A DNA stretch of 8,070 nucleotides from an uncultured bacterium (GCA_913009675.1 CAJVXD010000043.1:1-8070), one strand, 5' to 3'; numbered from the stretch's first letter, positions 1-5,731 are shown. The notes: generated by a model not told the origin, from the sequence alone. Translations and numbers: made by a program.

Positions 1-31
1 GTGTATTGTTATGTTTTTTTTTTTTTTTTTT
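1..31. other. Low-complexity sequencing tail (poly-T)
   Basis: A short AT-rich stretch ends in an 18-base T run (14-31) directly before an Illumina adapter. It is the reverse complement of the poly-A noise read when sequencing runs past the end of an adapter. The mirror image occurs at 8041-8070. It is not biological sequence. Confidence 0.93.
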
Positions 32-97
32 CAAGCAGAAGACGGCATACGAGATATATCAGTGTGACTGGAGTTCAGACGTGTGCTCTTCCGATCT
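32..97 (-). other. Illumina TruSeq adapter (P7 side, index 25)
   Basis: Positions 32-55 match the P7 flow-cell sequence, 56-63 read ATATCAGT (reverse complement ACTGATAT, TruSeq index 25 as I recall it), and 64-97 match the read-2 primer region ending in GCTCTTCCGATCT. It is the exact reverse complement of 7975-8040. Biological sequence begins at about 98. In frame with the first gene it translates to the known contaminant peptide VTGVQTCALPI. Confidence 0.97.
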
Positions 98-576
98 CAA
101 GATGCATTTTTATTATAACCCTTATAACTGCATTGTCAGCAGTGGCCTATAATTTTATAATAGGGCCATTTTTTAAAAGATGGGCCGAGATTGATAATGA
201 AATAATCATAAAGAAAATAGCCATTAGAAAAGACCTGAGATTGTTAAAAAATAGAGATCTAATTATTAAGGAATATAATACCTATGGGCCCTCAATCAGA
301 GGTATGTCCAGGGTCTTGGGTTATATAGAAGATAAGTCTGTTTCTTTGGGGATAAGGACAGCTAATATAAAACCAAGGCCTGTTATACAGAAGGTTCTGT
401 ATAAAGAATATGTCATTGAATTGCAAATTGAAGGTAGCTTTGCAGACCTCAATAGGTTCATATCCGAATTGGTAAAACCACCTTTATTTATTACCGTGAA
501 GAAGTTCGACCTGAGAACAACAGAGGCACCGTCTCTTCTCAAAGGTACCCTAATCCTATCCAAGTTCATTATCTGA
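98..576 (+). CDS. pilO: PilO/GspM-like inner-membrane assembly protein (5' truncated)
   Basis: This is the 3' part of a gene, about 158 real codons ending in TGA at 574-576. The reading frame stays open through the adapter to base 1, but everything before about base 98 is artefact and the true start lies off the contig. The first real residues form a hydrophobic membrane segment (CIFIITLITALSAVAYNFII). A charged, helical, coiled-coil-like stretch follows (roughly the next 50 residues, rich in K/R/I/L), then a compact alpha/beta domain with the pattern GSFADLNRFISEL...FITVKKFDLR, typical of the ferredoxin-like fold of PilO. PilO-family proteins form the inner-membrane alignment complex with PilN and PilP in type IV pili; GspM is the type II secretion counterpart. 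Only a short cytoplasmic N-terminus seems to be missing. PilO versus GspM cannot be settled here; the assignment rests on topology and C-terminal pattern. Confidence 0.68.
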
Positions 577-584
577 TTCCCACC

Positions 585-613
585 TTGACAAAGGCGTAAT
601 TATAGGGCATACT
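585..613 (+). promoter_or_regulatory. Predicted sigma-70-type promoter
   Basis: A perfect -35 hexamer TTGACA (585-590) is followed after 17 bases by CATACT (608-613), a 4/6 match to TATAAT. Predicted transcription would begin near 620, inside the first of two dyads, and run toward the MerR-like gene with a leader of about 190 bases. It starts 9 bases after the stop of the PilO-like gene. Evidence is sequence match only. Confidence 0.5.
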
Positions 614-634
614 TACTCTCTAAGCAGAGAGTAA
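613..634 (+). promoter_or_regulatory. Operator-like dyad 1
   Basis: A perfect 9-bp inverted repeat (613-621 with 626-634) surrounds a 4-base centre AAGC. It abuts the predicted -10 and covers the predicted transcription start, a classic repressor position. It is 19/22 identical to the second copy at 639-660, exactly 26 bases downstream. As RNA it would be a small hairpin, so an RNA-level role is also possible. The bound factor is unknown. Confidence 0.5.
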
Positions 635-638
635 ACTA

Positions 639-660
639 TTGCTCTCTAATCAGAGAGTTA
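639..660 (+). promoter_or_regulatory. Operator-like dyad 2
   Basis: This is the second copy of the dyad: CTCTCT (642-647), centre AATC, AGAGAG (652-657), plus a G-T pair outside. The core is kept while the outer arms have drifted, which suggests that the central CTCTCT/AGAGAG half-sites matter. Centre-to-centre distance to dyad 1 is 26 bp, about 2.5 helical turns. Confidence 0.48.
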
Positions 661-665
661 TTGAT

Positions 666-780
666 CTAGCAAGAACTCCCCGCCTGTAAAGGCGGGGATA
701 AAGGCAGTTCCCCTGCCTGAAGGATGAGCAAAGCTCGTAACAATAAGAGCCGCGTCCGCAAAGGACGCGGGAATCTACAC
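666..780 (+). mobile_element. Hairpin-rich element resembling an IS200/IS605 end or TnpB guide-RNA scaffold remnant
   Basis: About 115 bases contain four consecutive stem-loops and no open frame. They are a 9-bp stem with a GTAA loop (677-698), a 6-bp stem (702-718), a 6-bp stem with an AAA loop and one G-T pair (724-738), and an 8-bp stem with a GCAAA loop (750-770). A single-stranded-looking tail GAATCTACAC (771-780) follows. The block is immediately preceded by TTGAT (661-665), the target pentamer known for ISDra2. Subterminal hairpins, no terminal inverted repeats and a CAC end are typical of IS200/IS605 ends and of the RNA made from their right end. No tnpA or tnpB is present, so it would be a miniature or decayed derivative. 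Alternatively it is a structured leader of the downstream operon. Classification is by resemblance, not by alignment. Confidence 0.4.
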
Positions 781-812
781 ATATGTTTTAGCATTTTAAA
801 TGTGAGATTATT

Positions 813-1049
813 ATGAAGAATATATATTTAATAAAGGATTTGGCCAGGTTAAGCGGCCACACTATTTATACAATAAAATATTATCTTAACCTTGGCATTA
901 TAAAGGAGATAGGGAGAAGTCCTGAGACAAGCTTCAGGTATTTTGATGATGTGGTGCTTGAGAGATTGAAAGAGATTCGGAAATTGCGTAAGGAAAATAA
1001 ATCACTTGCCGAGATAAAGGAACTATTGGGCGGGGAACAAATGTTTTAG
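813..1049 (+). CDS. MerR-type minimal DNA-binding regulator
   Basis: This 78-residue protein consists almost only of a MerR winged helix-turn-helix. The N-terminal helix-turn-helix (residues 4-31, YLIKDLARLSGHTIYTIKYY) is followed by the wing (GRSPETSFRYFDDVVLERL, 34-52) and the helix of the family (EIRKLRKENKSLAEIKELL, 54-72). The usual MerR long dimerisation helix and effector domain are absent, as in small MerR-like or excisionase-like proteins, so no ligand can be proposed. The ATG at 813 is preceded by a weak GTGAG (802-806). The gene sits alone between the PilO-like gene and the ATPase, downstream of a promoter with two dyads, so autoregulation or control of the secretion cluster is plausible. 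The dyads lie after the -10 rather than between -35 and -10, which is not the classical MerR activator layout. Confidence 0.8.
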   Translation: MKNIYLIKDLARLSGHTIYTIKYYLNLGIIKEIGRSPETSFRYFDDVVLERLKEIRKLRKENKSLAEIKELLGGEQMF

Positions 1050-1095
1050 CTCATAGTGCCAATCCTATGAGCTATCAGCTATGAGCTAAAACATT
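1040..1095 (+). repeat. 17-bp perfect inverted repeat overlapping the merR-like stop codon
   Basis: Bases 1040-1056 are the exact reverse complement of 1079-1095, with a 22-base loop. The left arm contains the last codons and stop (TAG, 1047-1049) of the MerR-like gene. The loop holds another CTATGAGCT (1065-1073), a direct copy of part of the right arm (1079-1087), so the left arm has two possible partners. No T-run follows on either strand, so this is not a standard intrinsic terminator. It may protect or attenuate the message, or be a mobile palindrome. Confidence 0.7.
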
Positions 1096-1115
1096 AAGTT
1101 AATAGGTATTATTAT

Positions 1116-1946
1116 ATGCCATATTATAATCTTCTTCACCTCACTAAAGAACCGTTTTCCACCAGTCCCGATCCTTATTTTTTATATCCCTCTATCTCTC
1201 ATCAACAGGCACTGCAAAGACTTGAGATTGCAATAAGGCTTAAGAGAGGTCTGAGCCTGATGTTAGGTGATGTCGGGACAGGGAAGACTACTCTTGCGCG
1301 AACGCTCCTTCAGAGATTAAACCAGGAGCCAGGATTTTTGTCTTATATGATATTTGACCCAATCTATGATTCAGAGTTTCAATTTGTTGCATATCTTGCA
1401 AAGCTTTTTGGTATAAGGCCATCTTTCAGGTCAGCACTGGATTACAAAGAGGCGATCGAGAAGTTTTTATTCAAAAGTTGTGTTGATAAAGAGGATATCG
1501 TAGTGCTTGTCATAGATGAAGCGCAGAAGCTTAGCCTTTCTTCTCTAGAGATATTAAGGACCCTTCTTAATTACGAGACAAATGAATACAAGCTGCTTCA
1601 GCTTGTAATAATAGGACAGATGGAGCTCTTGCCGAGGTTAAAGAGGATAAAAAATTTTTCTGACAGGATAAGCCTGAAATACATAATCAATCCCCTGGAT
1701 ATTAATGAGACAAAGGGCATGATAAAGTTTAGGCTGGTCCAGGCCGGTTATAATTCAGAAGAACAATTATTTACAGATAAGGCAATGGACCTGATTTACC
1801 AATATAGTCAGGGATATCCACGGAGGATAGCCAATCTCTGTCACAATGCCTTAGAGCAGCTTGTGATAAGAGAAAGGTTGACCGTGGAAGAGGATATGAT
1901 AGTTGAGATAATAGGAGAGGACCAAAACCTGGAGTTGAGTCAATGA
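1116..1946 (+). CDS. gspA: ExeA/GspA-family AAA+ ATPase
   Basis: This 276-residue ATPase is of the ExeA/GspA type. Members couple ATP hydrolysis to placing the secretin through the cell wall, together with GspB. Visible motifs are the N-terminal family signature (YNLLHLTKEPFSTSPDPYFLYPS, stated here as residues 4-26), Walker A GDVGTGKTT (51-59), Walker B VVLVIDEAQ (129-137), sensor-1-like LQLVIIGQ (161-168), a candidate arginine finger R184 in FSDRISLKY, and the sensor-2-like GYPRRIANL (233-241). It is about half as long as Aeromonas ExeA (around 547 residues): the transmembrane segment and peptidoglycan-binding domain are absent, so this is a soluble ATPase form. The ATG at 1116 has only a weak upstream AGG (1103-1105). 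The stop overlaps the next start by 4 bases (ATGA), indicating translational coupling with the GspB/PilP-like protein that probably anchors it. Confidence 0.88.
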   Translation: MPYYNLLHLTKEPFSTSPDPYFLYPSISHQQALQRLEIAIRLKRGLSLMLGDVGTGKTTLARTLLQRLNQEPGFLSYMIFDPIYDSEFQFVAYLAKLFGIRPSFRSALDYKEAIEKFLFKSCVDKEDIVVLVIDEAQKLSLSSLEILRTLLNYETNEYKLLQLVIIGQMELLPRLKRIKNFSDRISLKYIINPLDINETKGMIKFRLVQAGYNSEEQLFTDKAMDLIYQYSQGYPRRIANLCHNALEQLVIRERLTVEEDMIVEIIGEDQNLELSQ

Positions 1947-2440
1947 CAGGCATAACCCCAGAACAAAAACTCCTGAACGTTATAAAGGCAGCTCAGGCTA
2001 AGTTTAGGCTAAAAAAGGAACTCAAGATATTTACAAAGATAAATATTGCCCTCGTAACCCTGATAATAGTAATGTTAGCTGTTTTTTTAAAGGATATAGT
2101 GTCCTCTAATTACAATATACCCCAACTCAATGTAACTTTACCGCCCCAGCGAGGAGAGGTTTTACCTGCGGCGCTTGAGCCTAAGGAGAGACTTAATAAA
2201 GATGAAATAGCGGTTAAAGAGGAGAGACCTTTGATCCCAAAGGATGACCTCGTTAAAGATTTTGTCTTATTGGGCGTTGTTGAAGGAAAGAGGAATCAGG
2301 CCGTAATAGAAGATAAGAAGGCAAAAAAGACATTTTTTCTTTATAAAGGTGATATGATCAAAGAATTTAAGGTCTATGATATAAAAGACGGCAAGGTGAT
2401 ACTGGATTATAAGGGAGAGAGAATAGAATTAAAAATATAA
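1943..2440 (+). CDS. Single-span GspB/GspC/PilP-like protein
   Basis: This 165-residue protein has a short basic cytoplasmic N-terminus, one transmembrane helix (about residues 33-50, INIALVTLIIVMLAVFL), a proline- and charge-rich periplasmic linker (57-103) and a small beta-rich C-terminal domain (about 106-165). That domain has the pattern LLGVVEGKRNQAVIED...FFLYKGDMI...VYDIKDGKVIL. This homology-region-like fold is shared by GspC, the end of GspB and PilP, which dock onto secretin N-domains. The start overlaps the ATPase stop by 4 bases, as in gspAB/exeAB pairs, which favours a GspB role; position just before a secretin also fits PilP. The same fold recurs in the product at 4715-5731. Topology and domain type are fairly sure; the exact family name is not. 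Confidence 0.72.
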   Translation: MTGITPEQKLLNVIKAAQAKFRLKKELKIFTKINIALVTLIIVMLAVFLKDIVSSNYNIPQLNVTLPPQRGEVLPAALEPKERLNKDEIAVKEERPLIPKDDLVKDFVLLGVVEGKRNQAVIEDKKAKKTFFLYKGDMIKEFKVYDIKDGKVILDYKGERIELKI

Positions 2441-2460
2441 GTGAGTTATGGTTTCATTTG

Positions 2461-2466
2461 AGGAGG
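2461..2466 (+). promoter_or_regulatory. Shine-Dalgarno site that fixes the secretin start
   Basis: AGGAGG lies 5 bases before the ATG at 2472. The earlier in-frame ATG at 2448 has no such site and would add eight residues, several acidic, in front of the signal peptide. Start at 2472 is therefore preferred. Confidence 0.85.
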
Positions 2467-2471
2467 ACAAG

Positions 2472-4568
2472 ATGACAAAGAAGGGCATTATATATATGGT
2501 TATATTTTTTATATCTATTTTTTCTGTTATTCAGTTGGTCCAGGCGCAGTATGAGGATCCGCAAATGATATCATTGGACCTTAAGGGCATGGACATAAGG
2601 GATGTCCTTAAGATCCTCTCGCAGAAGAGCGGCCTGAACATAGTTGCCGACAAGGACGTAAAGGGCACGGTCTCTATCTATTTAAGAGATGTAGATGTTA
2701 TGAACGCCCTTGATATAATAGTCTCCACTAATCACCTGGCCTATGAAGAAAAAGGGACCCTTATCAGGATCATGAGTGATAAAAGGTATGAAAGGTTACA
2801 CGGCGCCAGGTTTAAAGATAGGATAAGGACAGAGATTATCAAGCTTGATTACGCAAAGGCCTCTATGGTCGGAAGGGCTATTGCAAAGATGAAGACAAGG
2901 CTGGGAAGGGTCATTACCGATGATGCCTCTGATACAATATTTCTAAGAGATACCCCTGAAAGTATTGAGACTATGAAGGATGCGATTTTAGAGATGGATA
3001 CCCCTCTTATTACTGAAGTATTCTCTCTGGATTATGCAAAGGCTAAATCTGTAAAGGAAAAGCTTGAAAAGATGCTTTCCGACGACATAGGTAGTATAAG
3101 GTTTGATGAGCGGACAAACAAGGTGGTCGTAAAAGATACGCCTGAGAAGATAGAGGATATGAGAAAGGTCATAAAGGCCTTTGATGAGAAAACGCGGGAG
3201 GTAGTAATAGATGCGAATATAATAAAGGTGACGCTGTCCGATAAATACAGCTATGGTATTGACTGGGCCGATATTGCTCAATTGGGAGGCCTGCGTTTAA
3301 CAGGAAATACCAATCTTACTACGGCATTGAGCGGCACTACTCCTAATACCTTGACAATAGCTACTACGGGAGGGAATTATGCAACAGTGATAAGCCTTCT
3401 TAAGACATATGGAAAGACCGATGTGCTTTCAAGGCCCAGGATCACTGTAGCTGATAAAGAAGAGGCAAATATACTGGTGGGCGCTAAGGATGTCTATGTT
3501 ACAAGCGAGGTAACTACGACCTCCGGAGGCACATATCATACTACAGATCATGTCCAGTTTGTCGATGTGGGCGTAAGATTAAGCGTGACACCGGAGATAA
3601 ATAGTCAGGGTTACATTAGATTAAAGATAAAACCAGAGGTAAGCGATACGGATTCCACAAAGACAGTTAGATTGACTAATCCAGACGGGAGCACCAGGTC
3701 TATTATCCCCTATGTTACAACCTCCGAGGCAGAGACAACGGTATTGGTAAAAGACAATACCACGCTTATATTGGGCGGTTTGATGAAGGATACGATTACA
3801 GAATACAATGAAAAGGTGCCCTTTCTTGGTGATATTCCTTTTTTGGGGAAATTGTTTTCTACGAAAGGGAAGAGCAAGGAAAAGACTGAACTGGTGATAT
3901 TCCTTACCCCTCATATTATAGGAGGGGATAAGCTCACGGAAGAGGCGCGCTCTTATATGGGCGAGTGGAAAAAGAAACAAGAAGAGGCCAGAATAAAAGA
4001 ACCGCAGGGGCCAGGTTTTAAATTCAAAAATATCTCTAAGTCAAAAAACCCAAAGATGATAAGGAAGTCAAAACCTGCCGCTTCCGTCAGGGCCCAGAAA
4101 AAAAAGGTTCAAAGAAAGAAGACGTTAAGGCCTAAGTTTAAGAAACGAAAAGCTATTGCAGAAAGGTCGAGATATAGGAAGCGAAGTAAAAAAGCAGAAT
4201 GGACACCTCTCTTACAAGCGCCATCCAAAAAGACGGAGACGAGGGTATTTAAAAGAGAAGGAGATGTAAAGGACCTTTTAGTTAGCGAAAAGACGCCTTA
4301 CGAAGATTATTATCTGACGATAAGAGAAGAGATAAATGATATGGTAGCGCGCCAGGATGTCTCGGGCCTCAAGGGTGAGGTGGAACTGCAGTTTACCCTT
4401 GATAATAAAGGTTTTATAATAAAAGGCCCTATGGTATTAAACAAACCGGATTTGAAACTCGTCAGGAATGCCGTTAAATGCCTGAAGGATATTGTGCCGT
4501 TTCCATCTTTTCCAAGGGTGCTGAAGAAAAAAGAAGCAGAGTTTTATGTAGTCGTAAGATATGAGTAA
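2472..4568 (+). CDS. Secretin (PilQ/GspD family) with basic linker and TonB-like C-terminal domain
   Basis: This 698-residue outer-membrane channel of the type IV pilus/type II secretion class begins with a Sec signal peptide (residues 1-25, probable cut after VQA). An N0/STN domain follows (about 32-101, ISLDLKGMDIRDVLKILSQK and VKGTVSIYLRDVDVMNALD), then two tandem N1-like modules (about 119-176 and 181-238, both with LDYAKA and a DTPE...I..M motif). The secretin barrel spans about 245-485 and ends in the signature VPFLGDIPFLGKLFSTKGK...KTELVIFLTPHII. Most secretins stop near here. This one continues with a very lysine/arginine-rich linker (about 497-600, densest 520-573) and a roughly 90-residue domain (about 606-698) with TonB_C-like pattern: YYLTIREEIND, GEVELQFTLDNKGFI, LVRNAVKCLKDIVPFPSFP, EFYVVVRYE. 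Its partners are probably the HR-domain proteins encoded on both sides. The secretin call is secure; PilQ versus GspD is not, and the TonB-like call rests on pattern alone. Confidence 0.93.
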   Translation: MTKKGIIYMVIFFISIFSVIQLVQAQYEDPQMISLDLKGMDIRDVLKILSQKSGLNIVADKDVKGTVSIYLRDVDVMNALDIIVSTNHLAYEEKGTLIRIMSDKRYERLHGARFKDRIRTEIIKLDYAKASMVGRAIAKMKTRLGRVITDDASDTIFLRDTPESIETMKDAILEMDTPLITEVFSLDYAKAKSVKEKLEKMLSDDIGSIRFDERTNKVVVKDTPEKIEDMRKVIKAFDEKTREVVIDANIIKVTLSDKYSYGIDWADIAQLGGLRLTGNTNLTTALSGTTPNTLTIATTGGNYATVISLLKTYGKTDVLSRPRITVADKEEANILVGAKDVYVTSEVTTTSGGTYHTTDHVQFVDVGVRLSVTPEINSQGYIRLKIKPEVSDTDSTKTVRLTNPDGSTRSIIPYVTTSEAETTVLVKDNTTLILGGLMKDTITEYNEKVPFLGDIPFLGKLFSTKGKSKEKTELVIFLTPHIIGGDKLTEEARSYMGEWKKKQEEARIKEPQGPGFKFKNISKSKNPKMIRKSKPAASVRAQKKKVQRKKTLRPKFKKRKAIAERSRYRKRSKKAEWTPLLQAPSKKTETRVFKREGDVKDLLVSEKTPYEDYYLTIREEINDMVARQDVSGLKGEVELQFTLDNKGFIIKGPMVLNKPDLKLVRNAVKCLKDIVPFPSFPRVLKKKEAEFYVVVRYE

Positions 4569-4665
4569 TATATGCAGACTTTCCACAGTTATATTCGTAG
4601 ATTTTATTATGACCTTATCTGTCTATGCGGAAGACGATAGGAGATATATAAAAGGCCATATTTAG
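4561..4665 (+). CDS. Possible 34-residue signal-peptide-like mini-ORF
   Basis: An ATG overlapping the secretin stop (ATGAGTAA) opens a 34-codon frame. Its product looks like a secretion signal followed by a short charged tail: STVIFVDFIMTLSVYA then EDDRRYIKGHI, ending TAG at 4663-4665. There is no clear ribosome-binding site, but the overlap could allow coupling. It may be the decayed N-terminus of a lost exported protein, a leader peptide, or chance. It lies in the 146-base gap before the GspC-like gene. Confidence 0.2.
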   Translation: MSNICRLSTVIFVDFIMTLSVYAEDDRRYIKGHI

Positions 4666-4707
4666 ATTTTTTATAAGGTGGATTGTCGGATTTGTCCGGA
4701 TTTTAAC

Positions 4708-4735
4708 TTGACGAATGAAAAATAATATATATAAT
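4708..4735 (+). promoter_or_regulatory. Possible promoter at the start of the GspC-like gene
   Basis: TTGACG (4708-4713, 5/6 of consensus) is followed after 16 bases by TATAAT (4730-4735, 6/6). Transcription would begin near 4742, which is downstream of the first in-frame ATG (4715) and next to a GTG (4745). The region is very AT-rich, so a chance match is possible. Confidence 0.33.
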
Positions 4736-5731
4736 TTAGAGAATGTGTCTTTTTTTAGATATACAATTGTATTATATATTAGCTTTTTTGTTAGCGGCCA
4801 GGCGGTCTTCGCCGCGGATCTTAAGACTTCACCCTCCAGGGTTGTCGGCACGGTTAAAGATAAAGAACCGTCGTGGTATGCAATCATCAAGGTAGGAAGA
4901 GAGAAAAAGTTATATACAAAAGGCGACATATTTTGTTCAGATATAGATATTACACATTCTTTTCGTATCCAGGATATAAAAGAAGATGCGCTTATATTAA
5001 GGGGTCTTGATACAGAACGCACGGTTACAATAGCTATAGGCCAGGATATCCCGATCAAAGGCACTGAGATGATTTTTGAAAAGACGGTCCAGGCAGATGT
5101 TATAGAGTATAGATACACGGAGCCCGAAAGGCACGTTAAAGGAATCACTAAAAGGGGTTTCTCGGTTACAGATTTCAGTAAAAGAAAGGTGGTGCTCGGG
5201 AGGGATTATATCAGGCCCGAAATAGAGGGAGGGCTTTCAGAACAGGAGAAGAAGCTTTTTGGTTCTCCAAGGATTAGAGATAATAAAGGTCAAAAGGTCA
5301 AGGCCTCTCTTTTTAAAGAGATAGAGTTTAAAAAGATTGGCGAGGATGTCTGGGAGGTAAATGTAAATACAGAAAAGGCTAAGCCGGCTGTTGCGAATGC
5401 AGGCAAGGCAATCCTTACAATGATAAAAGAGGTCAGGCCTCGATATAGATTTGGAAAAGGGCCAAGCCTTAGATTCAGCAGCGAACTCGGAGACGTAGTT
5501 ATAAATAAACAGGGGTTTTTGATTCAGAGTTTGGCTTTAGCGGCGCTTGCTTCTCGTGCCGGAATAAAAAAAGGGGATCTGGTTAAAAGTGTCAATGACT
5601 ATCCGGTTAACAGCCTTTATGGATTATATAAGGCATATATGCTTGTAAAATCAGATAGAGAGGTTAAAATAGTAAAGGTGGATATTATTAGGGATGGAAA
5701 AGGGCAAACCCTTATTTATAAGATCCGATAG
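4715..5731 (+). CDS. GspC-like protein with HR and PDZ domains
   Basis: This protein of up to 338 residues is probably exported or anchored by a hydrophobic segment near the N-terminus (about 17-33, ending VFA before ADL). Residues about 41-110 form a homology-region-like domain (VVGTVKDKEPSWYAIIKVG...KLYTKGDIF...IQDIKEDALIL), alignable by eye with the C-terminal domain of the protein at 1943-2440. A linker of about 100 residues follows, then VNTEKAKPAVANAGKAILTM and RPRYRFGKGPSLRF (218-254), reminiscent of the GspC stretch before its PDZ. The PDZ domain spans about 262-337 (ASRAGIKKGDLVKSVNDYPV at 279-298). GspC links inner-membrane machinery to the secretin N0 domain, which fits the neighbouring gene. 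The start is uncertain: ATG 4715 has no ribosome-binding site; GTG 4745 would give a tidier signal peptide. The stop TAG overlaps the ribosome-binding site of the next gene. Confidence 0.72.
   Translation: MKNNIYNLENVSFFRYTIVLYISFFVSGQAVFAADLKTSPSRVVGTVKDKEPSWYAIIKVGREKKLYTKGDIFCSDIDITHSFRIQDIKEDALILRGLDTERTVTIAIGQDIPIKGTEMIFEKTVQADVIEYRYTEPERHVKGITKRGFSVTDFSKRKVVLGRDYIRPEIEGGLSEQEKKLFGSPRIRDNKGQKVKASLFKEIEFKKIGEDVWEVNVNTEKAKPAVANAGKAILTMIKEVRPRYRFGKGPSLRFSSELGDVVINKQGFLIQSLALAALASRAGIKKGDLVKSVNDYPVNSLYGLYKAYMLVKSDREVKIVKVDIIRDGKGQTLIYKIR

Noticed and set aside
671..780. CRISPR array or intrinsic terminators in the hairpin-rich block
   Set aside because: The stems differ in sequence and spacing, so there is no repeat-spacer pattern, and none is followed by a T-run.
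4686..4704. Weak hairpin TCGGA...TCCGG followed by ATTTT as a terminator after the secretin gene
   Set aside because: The stem is only 4 bp plus one wobble pair and the T-run is short, so it is too weak to support.
4615..5148. 177-codon minus-strand open frame opposite the GspC-like gene
   Set aside because: It has no recognisable domain and lies antisense to a frame with clear HR and PDZ patterns.
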